Assembly: GCF_001189415.1 (NCBI RefSeq)
Contig: NZ_JPSQ01000008.1
Coordinates: 1 to 5,594 of the forward strand
DNA length: 5,594 nt
Direction of reading: 5' to 3'
DNA from: Candidatus Phytoplasma phoenicium
GTDB taxonomy: Bacteria; Bacillota_I; Bacilli_A; Acholeplasmatales; Acholeplasmataceae
Under the pieces are notes generated by a model. It saw only the letters and a program-made list of their open reading frames with translations, was not told the origin of the DNA and did no database searches. Shown here one piece after another: positions 1 through 5,594 of this stretch (its first letter is position 1; each line of letters begins with the position of its first letter). A program made the translations under genes and the position numbers.

Positions 1-97
1 ATATAGTTCATTTTTATAAAAATTTTTTTATTAAAAATATAAAAATTAGAACATCAAAAAAAAATAAATCAATTAGTTTTTGTCCCCACAAAGAACA
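1..97. other. AT-rich non-coding left edge
   Basis: I see no convincing gene in this stretch. It is almost entirely A and T apart from one CCCC run at 84-87. That run is the loop of a tiny stem, with TTGT at 80-83 pairing with ACAA at 88-91. A second, weaker inverted repeat pairs 6-18 with 38-52 and has a two-base bulge. In sequence this AT-rich, such repeats can arise by chance. The neighbouring gene to the left is outside the window, so I cannot tell whether this is its promoter, its leader or simply spacer. Confidence 0.5.
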
Positions 98-139
98 TTA
101 ATAAAAAAAGAAACTTCAACAAGTCTCTTTTTTTATTAA
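98..139 (-). terminator. Rho-independent-type terminator after the Bax-inhibitor-like gene
   Basis: Positions 98-116 and 121-139 form a 19-base-pair inverted repeat around a 4-base loop (117-120). There is one imperfection, A112 against C125. Read as minus-strand RNA this becomes a U-G wobble pair, whereas in plus-strand RNA it is an A-C mismatch, so the hairpin is complete only for leftward transcripts. The 3' arm contains seven consecutive U residues, so the U-tract is part of the stem. It begins about 74 bases past the stop codon of the gene at 1041-214. A role as a bidirectional terminator, also serving a rightward gene left of the window, is possible but less favoured. Confidence 0.7.
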
Positions 140-149
140 AAAACTAAAA

Positions 150-213
150 ATATTCTTTCTTTAAAAAATATATTTTTGAAAATAAAAATTTTTGGTTTAA
201 ATTAAAGAATATA
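150..213 (-). repeat. Imperfect AT-only inverted repeat directly after a stop codon
   Basis: The arm at 150-165 pairs with the arm at 197-213. Nine pairs (outer arm ATATTCTTT) and six inner pairs (TTTAAA) are separated by a small internal loop, and the intervening stretch is about 31 bases. It starts one base past the stop codon of the membrane-protein gene. Read leftward, it is followed by a run rich in T. It could be a weak first terminator or an RNA-stabilising 3' structure ahead of the stronger hairpin at 98-139. The base composition makes chance pairing a real alternative. Confidence 0.3.
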
Positions 214-1041
214 TTATCTATTATTTTGTCTTGAAAACATACCTGATAACTGTAATAAACGAATAGCTTGAAAAAAAATATAAATTAAAGTCATATGAAA
301 ACCTAAAGCCACTTTCCATTCATATTCTTTGGGCAACTTGTTTTCAACTATAAATTCTGCATTATGTAAATCAAAACAAATCATCATACAACCCAAAAAT
401 AAACAAAATAAAGTAATAGGAATCATTATGGCAACACTATTAAAAAATGAAAAGAAACAACTTAAAAAAATAATAAAAAATAAAGTAATAAAAGAAGCAA
501 TGAAACACAAATATAATTTTTGATTTACTTTAATTAAATTAGTAGAATACAAAAAATGAGAAACCATAAATAAGATACCTGTGATTAAAAAAGCTAATAA
601 TATCATGTTAACAAAATCGTAGTATGTAGGACCTAATGATTGATATAAGATAGATATACTAGCGCCAATACTAATACCTTGGACCAAAGCAAACATAATC
701 ACTAAATTTTTGTATTTTTCTATAGCGTGTGAATTGAAAGATAATTTAAATAATAAAAAAATATGCACTAAAAAAGATGCAATTAATAATGTTATAAAGA
801 AACTTTGTATATACATGTTGTCACGAAAAACATAAAAACAAACACCACTAGGAAAAGCAGTCACAAAGGTACATAAAAATAAAAAAACAGTTTTTATTCC
901 TATAGTTGTAAATTCACAAGTTTTAAAAACAGATGAAGAAGCATATGTTTCACGTTTTTGTATTATATTTCTTTTAATATCATTTATAATAGGATTTGTT
1001 CGAATAAAAGTATTTTTATTACGTTTATTTTCCCAATTCAT
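214..1041 (-). CDS. Bax inhibitor-1-like (BaxI_1 / YccA-type) seven-helix membrane protein
   Basis: This 275-residue protein is predicted to be an integral membrane protein. Seven hydrophobic segments are visible at about 50-72, 80-99, 112-132, 144-165, 176-200, 203-223 and 243-263, after a charged N-terminal tail of about 45 residues. The family call rests on the N-terminal NP (16-17) and the C-terminal pattern: D224, E229, P237, E241-W242, G247, T251-L252 and R261-L262-L263. This matches the bacterial BaxI_1 branch of the Bax inhibitor-1/TMBIM superfamily as I recall it. Some members of that superfamily, such as YetJ, conduct calcium in a pH-dependent way; the role here is unknown. Two positions that are usually acidic appear to be H226 and Q258. 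The start is supported by AAAGG at 1057-1053, 11 bases upstream, and the next Met is residue 76. The gene follows tuf after 236 bases and a probable terminator, so it is likely a separate unit. Confidence is good for the superfamily and low for function. Confidence 0.72.
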   Translation of the reverse strand: MNWENKRNKNTFIRTNPIINDIKRNIIQKRETYASSSVFKTCEFTTIGIKTVFLFLCTFVTAFPSGVCFYVFRDNMYIQSFFITLLIASFLVHIFLLFKLSFNSHAIEKYKNLVIMFALVQGISIGASISILYQSLGPTYYDFVNMILLAFLITGILFMVSHFLYSTNLIKVNQKLYLCFIASFITLFFIIFLSCFFSFFNSVAIMIPITLFCLFLGCMMICFDLHNAEFIVENKLPKEYEWKVALGFHMTLIYIFFQAIRLLQLSGMFSRQNNR

Positions 1042-1052
1042 ATATTTTTTTA

Positions 1053-1057
1053 CCTTT
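1053..1057 (-). promoter_or_regulatory. Ribosome binding site of the Bax-inhibitor-like gene
   Basis: The minus strand reads AAAGG from 1057 to 1053, within GTGAAAGGT, 11 bases before the ATG at 1041. It is weaker than the sites of fusA and tuf but has the same spacing, which supports the chosen start codon. Confidence 0.6.
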
Positions 1058-1234
1058 CACAATATAACTTTATTTGTTAAATCTAATCATTTATCTATAA
1101 AATTTAATTTTATATAAAAATCTAATTAATAAAATAAATATAAACATAAGAAAAATATATTCTTTATAAGAGATGATATTATATTTATTATTCAAATCAT
1201 ATAAATTTACTTATAAAACAAAAATAAAATCTTC

Positions 1235-1258
1235 AAAAAAACCTTAAAAAGGACTTTT
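1235..1258 (-). terminator. Probable terminator of the str operon, after tuf
   Basis: In the leftward transcript, 1258 to 1249 pairs with 1245 to 1236 around a three-U loop. The stem has a CCUU/AAGG core, one U-U mismatch, a G-U wobble and four A-U pairs. The 3' side is a run of seven U residues (1241-1235). It begins 19 bases past the tuf stop codon. The G-U pair would be a C-A mismatch in the rightward transcript, which again favours the minus strand. The stem is short and imperfect, so partial read-through into the next gene is likely. Confidence 0.55.
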
Positions 1259-1277
1259 ATAAAAAAAGAACAAATTT

Positions 1278-2462
1278 TTATTCAATAATTTTAATAACAG
1301 AACCAGCTCCAACAGTACGTCCACCTTCACGAACAGAAAATTTAGTTCCTTCTTCTAGTGCAATAGGATGAATTAAAGTCACTGTAATTTCTGTTAAATC
1401 ACCAGGCATCACGATTTTAACATCATCTTTTAATTGAATAACTCCAGTGACATCAGTAGTACGGAAATAAAACTGTGGACGATAGTTATTAGTAAAAGAA
1501 GTTTTTCTTCCTCCTTCTTTTTCATTTAAAACATAAATGGTTGCTACAAATTTAGAATAAGGTTTAACATCAGAACCAGCTTTAACTAGAACTTGACCTC
1601 GTTCTACATTATCACGTGAAATACCACGTAACAAAACTCCTACGTTATCTCCAGCTTGAGCACTATCTAAACTCTTACGAAACATTTCTAAACCAGTAAT
1701 AATAGCTTTTTGCGTTTCTTTTAAACCAACTATTTCCACTTCTTCACCCACTTTAATAACACCACGTTCTACACGACCTGTAGTTACTGTTCCACGACCC
1801 GTAATAGTGAAAACATCTTCGATTGGCATTAAAAAAGGCTCATTAATAGCACGTATTGGTTCTGGAATTTGATCTAAAGTGTTCATTAATTCTTCTATGT
1901 TTTTCAAATATTGAGGATCTGCTTCGATTGCTTTTAAAGCTGAACCTTTAATAACAGGTACTTTATCAGCATCAAATCCATTAAGACTTAACATTTCTTT
2001 GACTTCGAATTCTATTAATTCTAACAAATCCAGATCCTCTAACATATCACATTTATTTAAAAAAACAATTAAATGAGGAATTCCTACTTGTTTTGCTAAT
2101 AAAACATGTTCTTTAGTTTGTGGCATAACACCATCAACAGCTGAAACGACTAAAATACCCACATCCATTTGAGCAGCACCTGTAATCATATTTTTAATAT
2201 AATCAGCGTGTCCAGGACAATCTACGTGAGCGCAATGTCTTTGGTTTGTTTCGTATTCAACATGTGAAGTACTAATAGTAATACCACGTTCTTTTTCTTC
2301 TGGAGCTTTGTCAATTTGATCATATTCTTGTTTTTTTGCTAATCCTAAAGTAGATAAATAATAAGTAATAGCAGCAGTTAAAGTAGTTTTACCATGATCT
2401 ACGTGCCCAATGGTTCCTACATTAATATGTGGTTTGTTTCTTATAAATTTTTCATTAGCCAT
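1278..2462 (-). CDS. tuf: Elongation factor Tu (EF-Tu)
   Basis: EF-Tu is the cytoplasmic GTPase that brings aminoacyl-tRNA to the ribosomal A site and is recycled by EF-Ts. At 394 residues it has the normal family length. The G-domain motifs are intact: GHVDHGKT (19-26), RGITI (59-63), DCPGH (81-85), NKCD (136-139) and SALK (174-177). H85, the catalytic histidine position, is present. Domain II (about 210-300) carries [13 protein letters not shown], and domain III runs to the C-terminal [10 protein letters not shown]. The start is fixed by AAGGAGG at 2480-2474, 11 bases upstream. It lies 93 bases after fusA as the last gene of the str group. Unusual residues are C77 where Tyr is usual, and V101 and V112 in a segment that normally reads MDG...DGP. 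I see no Trp in the protein. The identification is essentially certain. Confidence 0.98.
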   Translation of the reverse strand: MANEKFIRNKPHINVGTIGHVDHGKTTLTAAITYYLSTLGLAKKQEYDQIDKAPEEKERGITISTSHVEYETNQRHCAHVDCPGHADYIKNMITGAAQMDVGILVVSAVDGVMPQTKEHVLLAKQVGIPHLIVFLNKCDMLEDLDLLELIEFEVKEMLSLNGFDADKVPVIKGSALKAIEADPQYLKNIEELMNTLDQIPEPIRAINEPFLMPIEDVFTITGRGTVTTGRVERGVIKVGEEVEIVGLKETQKAIITGLEMFRKSLDSAQAGDNVGVLLRGISRDNVERGQVLVKAGSDVKPYSKFVATIYVLNEKEGGRKTSFTNNYRPQFYFRTTDVTGVIQLKDDVKIVMPGDLTEITVTLIHPIALEEGTKFSVREGGRTVGAGSVIKIIE

Positions 2463-2555
2463 TTTAATTTTGGCCTCCTTTGTTTGTTTCTAATTATATT
2501 ATATACATTTTACTAAATTATTTTAAAACAAATATCAAAAAAAATAAATTATATT
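2463..2555 (-). promoter_or_regulatory. fusA-tuf spacer with candidate tuf promoter and strong RBS
   Basis: This is the longest gap inside the str group. On the minus strand two overlapping TATAAT boxes occupy 2503-2493, preceded closely by TG (2507-2506). A TTGATA that resembles a -35 element starts at 2538, but it lies too far away (about 29 bases) to pair with them; the bases at normal spacing are poor. Downstream is AAGGAGG at 2480-2474, the strongest ribosome binding site in the window. I find no GC-containing hairpin after fusA, so read-through transcription from the operon is also expected. A secondary promoter for tuf alone is an inference. Confidence 0.35.
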
Positions 2556-4622
2556 TTAACTACGTTCTTTAATGATTTTTTCTGCAATATTTTTAGGTGT
2601 TTTATCATATTTAGCAAATTGCATAATAAAACTTGCACGACCTTGTGTATTAGAACGTAAAGTGGTTGCATAACCAAACATTTCTGATAAAGGTACTAAA
2701 GCTTTAACCACAATCGCATTACCACGATTTTCTTGTGTTTCTAATTTACCTCTACGAGAAGTCAAATCACCGATAACATTACCAATATAATCTTCAGGTG
2801 CAATAATCTCTACATTCATAATAGGTTCTAATAAAACTAAAGATTTACTATTTTTAGTTTCTTTTAAAGCGATAGAAGCAGCAATTTTAAAAGCCATTTC
2901 TGAAGAATCTACTTCATGATAAGAGCCATCAAATAAAGTAGCTTTTACATCGATAAAAGGATAACCTGCGATAATACCATTATCTAAAGATTCTATTAAA
3001 CCTTTTTTGATAGCAGGAATATATTCACGTGGAACTACTCCCCCTACAATTTTATTTATAAATTCAAAACCTTTACCTTCATTAGGTTCAAATAAAATCC
3101 GTACATGACCATATTGTCCGCGCCCTCCAGATTGACGTATAAATTTACCTTCGGTTTCGACAGCTTTTGTTAATGTTTCTCTATAAGAAACTTGAGGTTG
3201 AGCAACATTAGCTTGGATCTTGAATTCTCTTTTTAAACGATCCATAATAATATCAAGATGTAATTCACCCATACCTGCGATAATAGTTTGACCTGTTTCA
3301 TGATTGATATAAACTTTAAAAGTCGGATCTTCTTCGGCTAATTTTCCTAAAGCAATAGCAATTTTATCTTGATCTTGTTTTGTTTTAGGTTCTACTGCGA
3401 TTTCAATTACTGGTTCAGGAAAATGCATAGATTCTAAAATAATAAAATCATTTTCTGATGTTAAAGTATTTCCAGTAGTAGTATTTTTTAAACCTACTGC
3501 TGCGACAATATCTCCGGTAAGAGCCTCTTTAATTTCTTCTCGATTATTAGCGTGCATTTGTAACAAACGTCCAACTCGTTCTCTCACGTTTTTAACCGTA
3601 TTTTTAATATAAGAACCTGTTTGAACTTTTCCAGAATAAACTCTTAAAAAAGTTAAACGTCCTACAAAAGGATCAGTCATAATCTTAAAGGCTAAAGCAG
3701 TAAAAGGTTCATCATCTGAAGCTTTACGAATAATTTCTTTATTATTGTGATCCAAACCAACCACTGCTGTAACATCTAAAGGAGAAGGCAGATATTCAAT
3801 AACAGCATCTAATACTTTTAAAACACCTTTATTTTTAAAAGCAGAACCACATAAAACTGGGAAAAATTTAACATCTAATGTAACACGACGAATAACTTTT
3901 CTTAAAATTTCTTCATTAATAGGTTGATTATTTAAAAATAATTCCATTAATTCATCATCAACATCTGCTAAAGTTTCGATTAATTCTTGTTTTTTTAACT
4001 TAGAAATTTCTTTTAAATTTTCTGGAATATCAATAATTTTGTGATTTTCTGTTGAAGAACCGTCATACTCAACTGCAGTCATTGTTAATAAATCGATAAT
4101 CCCATTAAAACTCCCCTCTTGACCTATAGGCCATTGAATAGCGCTTGTTGTAATACCTAATCTTGTTTTTAAAGTATCAATGGCATCAGCAAAATTAGCT
4201 CCGATTTTATCCATTTTATTCACAAAAACAATACGCGGTACTTTATATTCAGTAGCTTGACGCCAAACTGTTTCTGTTTGTGGTTCAACTCCTGCTTGTG
4301 CATCGATTACTGTAACAGCTCCATCTAAAACTCTCAAAGAACGAGAAACTTCTACTGTAAAATCTACATGTCCAGGAGTATCAATAATCTGAATTTGATG
4401 TTCTTTCCAAAAAACAGTAGTAGCTGCAGAAGTAATTGTAATTCCTCTTTCTTGTTCTTGTTCCATCCAATCCATTTGAGATTTACCATCATGAGTTTCG
4501 CCTATTTGATGAATTTTACCCGCATGAAATAAAATTCTTTCAGTAGTAGTTGTTTTACCTGCATCAATATGAGCCATAATGCCAATATTGCGTATTTGTT
4601 CCAGCTTAAATTGACGTGCCAT
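2556..4622 (-). CDS. fusA: Elongation factor G (EF-G)
   Basis: EF-G is the GTPase that drives movement of tRNA and mRNA through the ribosome and, with ribosome recycling factor, helps split the ribosome after termination. Its 688 residues match the usual bacterial length. The motifs are AHIDAGKT (17-24), RGITI (59-63), DTPGH (81-85), NKMD (135-138) and SAFKNKG (260-266). The beta-barrel domain II begins near 300. The tip of domain IV contains SYHEVDSSE, with H569 matching the conserved histidine that enters the decoding site. Domain V starts near 598 and includes GDLTSRRG. The start is supported by AAGGAG at 4639-4634, 11 bases upstream. It lies 29 bases after rpsG, consistent with co-transcription. 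All signature residues I checked are present, so this looks like the main housekeeping EF-G and not a paralogue such as a tetracycline-protection protein. Confidence 0.98.
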   Translation of the reverse strand: MARQFKLEQIRNIGIMAHIDAGKTTTTERILFHAGKIHQIGETHDGKSQMDWMEQEQERGITITSAATTVFWKEHQIQIIDTPGHVDFTVEVSRSLRVLDGAVTVIDAQAGVEPQTETVWRQATEYKVPRIVFVNKMDKIGANFADAIDTLKTRLGITTSAIQWPIGQEGSFNGIIDLLTMTAVEYDGSSTENHKIIDIPENLKEISKLKKQELIETLADVDDELMELFLNNQPINEEILRKVIRRVTLDVKFFPVLCGSAFKNKGVLKVLDAVIEYLPSPLDVTAVVGLDHNNKEIIRKASDDEPFTALAFKIMTDPFVGRLTFLRVYSGKVQTGSYIKNTVKNVRERVGRLLQMHANNREEIKEALTGDIVAAVGLKNTTTGNTLTSENDFIILESMHFPEPVIEIAVEPKTKQDQDKIAIALGKLAEEDPTFKVYINHETGQTIIAGMGELHLDIIMDRLKREFKIQANVAQPQVSYRETLTKAVETEGKFIRQSGGRGQYGHVRILFEPNEGKGFEFINKIVGGVVPREYIPAIKKGLIESLDNGIIAGYPFIDVKATLFDGSYHEVDSSEMAFKIAASIALKETKNSKSLVLLEPIMNVEIIAPEDYIGNVIGDLTSRRGKLETQENRGNAIVVKALVPLSEMFGYATTLRSNTQGRASFIMQFAKYDKTPKNIAEKIIKERS

Positions 4623-4651
4623 TAGCTATTTTTCTCCTTATATTCGTTACA

Positions 4652-5122
4652 TTACCAATGATAATGTGCAAAAGCTTTATTGGCTTCTGCCATACGATGA
4701 GTATCTTCTTTTTTTTTCACTGTAATTCCTATACCTGAAGAAGCATCTACAAGTTCTTTGGCTAATTTTTCTTTCATTGATTTTTCTTTACGTTTTTTAG
4801 AACATTGTATGATCCATCTTAATCCCAAAGATTGACGTCTTTCTGGTCTAACTTCAGAAGGAACTTGATAGTTTTGACTTCCTATAGTACGTGTACGTAC
4901 TTCTAAAATAGGCATTACATTATTTAAGGCTTCATTCAAAACATCCATAGGTTCTCTTTGAGTCAATTCTTTCACAAGGTCTAAAGCACAATATAAAATA
5001 GTCTGTGCTACTCTTTTTTCTCCATCTTGCATAATAGTATTAATAATTTTAGTCACTAATTTAGAATTATAAACAGGATCAGGTGAAATGTCTTTTTTAT
5101 AAATACGTTTTTTACGAGACAT
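4652..5122 (-). CDS. rpsG: 30S ribosomal protein S7
   Basis: S7 is a primary 16S rRNA-binding protein that starts assembly of the 30S head and lies near the E site. Its 156 residues are the normal length. Recognisable parts are the basic N-terminus with the DISPDPVY segment (about 11-18), the YQVPSEVRPERRQ segment after the beta hairpin, the RWII helix and the C-terminal DTHRMAEANKAFAHYHW. The hairpin reads IGSQNYQ where many bacteria have GGATYQ or similar. The start is preceded by AAGG at 5134-5131, 8 bases upstream. The 39-base gap from rpsL and 29-base gap to fusA fit one transcript. In E. coli, S7 represses its operon by binding the rpsL-rpsG spacer; this short AT-rich spacer shows no obvious comparable structure. 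Confidence 0.97.
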   Translation of the reverse strand: MSRKKRIYKKDISPDPVYNSKLVTKIINTIMQDGEKRVAQTILYCALDLVKELTQREPMDVLNEALNNVMPILEVRTRTIGSQNYQVPSEVRPERRQSLGLRWIIQCSKKRKEKSMKEKLAKELVDASSGIGITVKKKEDTHRMAEANKAFAHYHW

Positions 5123-5161
5123 AAATTAAACCTTACTTTCTTTGTTTTTTATATTGATAAT

Positions 5162-5587
5162 TTATTTGTTATTTTTTATTTGAGGTTTTTTAGCACCATA
5201 TTTAGAACGAGATTGTTTTCGATTATTGACTCCAACTGCATCTAACGCACCACGAACAATATGATAACGTACACCTGGTAAATCTTTAACTCGACCACCA
5301 CGAACCAATACAACACTATGTTCTTGTAAAGAATGGCCAATTCCTGGAATATAAGCTATTACTTCTGTACCATTACTTAAACGTACTCTAGCAAATTTTC
5401 TTAATGCAGAGTTTGGTTTTTTAGGTGTCATTGTAGAAACTTTAATACAAACTCCAGATTTTTGAGGAGAATTATATTTTTTTGCTTTTTTTCGCAAATT
5501 ATTAAAACTATATTTTAAAGCAGGGGCTTTAACTTTAGAATTTTTATTAACTCTTCCGTATTTTACTAATTGAGAAATAGTAGGCAT
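5162..5587 (-). CDS. rpsL: 30S ribosomal protein S12
   Basis: S12 sits at the 30S decoding centre and affects translational accuracy. The 141-residue protein is of the low-GC Gram-positive type, with an extended segment (about 25-40) between PAL and SPQK. Motifs are MPTISQLV at the N-terminus, [11 protein letters not shown] (54-64), YIPGIGH (79-85), LQEHSVVL and [21 protein letters not shown] (96-116). The lysines matching E. coli K42, K43 and K87, where streptomycin-resistance changes occur, are intact (K56, K57, K101), as is D102, the position methylthiolated by RimO in E. coli. S44 is unusual, since QKRGVC is the common form. Only 7 bases upstream of the ATG are in the window, so its ribosome binding site is not visible; the start is chosen by the family N-terminus. 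It is the first gene of the str order. Confidence 0.97.
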   Translation of the reverse strand: MPTISQLVKYGRVNKNSKVKAPALKYSFNNLRKKAKKYNSPQKSGVCIKVSTMTPKKPNSALRKFARVRLSNGTEVIAYIPGIGHSLQEHSVVLVRGGRVKDLPGVRYHIVRGALDAVGVNNRKQSRSKYGAKKPQIKNNK

Positions 5588-5594
5588 AATGAAT

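Larger units (their letters stand above)
1042..1277 (-). promoter_or_regulatory. tuf-to-membrane-protein intergenic region, probable promoter zone
   Basis: These 236 AT-rich bases hold the tuf terminator at their right end and, at the left end, the ribosome binding site of the gene at 1041-214. A perfect -10-type TATAAT lies on the minus strand at 1183-1178, but the bases 16 to 18 positions upstream give no good -35 match. A near-perfect palindrome lies at 1096-1114. In sequence this rich in A and T many -10-like boxes occur by chance, so I do not assign a transcription start. I see no tRNA or small ORF here. A promoter somewhere in this gap is expected because a probable terminator precedes it. 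Confidence 0.3.

Noticed and set aside
1..11. ATG on the minus strand at 11-9 as the start of a further leftward gene
   Set aside because: There is no Shine-Dalgarno sequence before it and only three codons are in the window, so it cannot be supported.
6..52. Inverted repeat as a terminator
   Set aside because: The arms are almost only A/T with a bulge, and neither strand has a clean U-tract right after the stem, so chance pairing is a sufficient explanation.
329..523. 64-codon open frame on the plus strand
   Set aside because: It lies wholly inside the membrane-protein gene on the opposite strand, is made mostly of Lys, Ile and Asn codons as expected from AT-rich sequence, and shows no family motif or convincing ribosome binding site.
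1042..1277. tRNA or small RNA gene in the gap after tuf
   Set aside because: No cloverleaf-compatible GC-containing arms or TTCGA-type loop are visible; the region is nearly all A/T.
2556..4622. Tetracycline-protection (TetM-like) or second EF-G paralogue
   Set aside because: The full set of housekeeping EF-G motifs, the 688-residue length and the rpsG-fusA-tuf position fit fusA itself.
1..5594. A novel defence, mobile or biosynthetic system
   Set aside because: The genes are four universal translation genes and one membrane protein; no integrase, transposase, repeat array, toxin or nuclease motif is present.

Overview
This window reads as a segment of a very AT-rich Mollicutes-type chromosome, most likely a phytoplasma ('Candidatus Phytoplasma') or a close Acholeplasmataceae relative. 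Four points support this. Every recognisable gene lies on the minus strand in the conserved str order rpsL-rpsG-fusA-tuf. The protein sequences are of the low-GC Gram-positive type. Third codon positions are strongly A/T. All the tryptophan codons I checked are TGG, and full-length proteins end at ordinary stops with no in-frame TGA, so the standard bacterial code is used rather than the Mycoplasma/Spiroplasma code in which UGA encodes Trp. The genus assignment is inference; I could not run a search.

Layout, in transcription order from right to left: rpsL (5587-5162, ribosomal protein S12), rpsG (5122-4652, S7), fusA (4622-2556, EF-G) and tuf (2462-1278, EF-Tu). The gaps are 39, 29 and 93 bases. 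The 93-base gap before tuf carries overlapping -10-like boxes and the best Shine-Dalgarno sequence in the window, so tuf may have an extra promoter of its own. About 20 bases past the tuf stop, a hairpin followed by a T-tract probably ends the operon. After a 236-base AT-rich gap comes a 275-residue, seven-helix membrane protein (1041-214) that I assign to the Bax inhibitor-1-like superfamily, BaxI_1 branch, by its C-terminal motif. The left 213 bases are non-coding and hold one strong and two weaker inverted repeats. The strong one is a long hairpin with a U-rich 3' arm and looks like the terminator of the membrane-protein gene.

The four str genes supply the decoding centre (S12), the 30S head and E-site region (S7), the translocase (EF-G) and the aminoacyl-tRNA carrier (EF-Tu), so co-expression makes sense. 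The membrane protein has no evident tie to translation and is probably a separate or read-through unit. I see no mobile element, CRISPR array, tRNA, rRNA or new multi-gene system here. The points worth a second look are the Bax-inhibitor-like protein with altered putative pH-sensing positions, a few unusual residues in S12 and EF-Tu, and the possible extra promoter before tuf.
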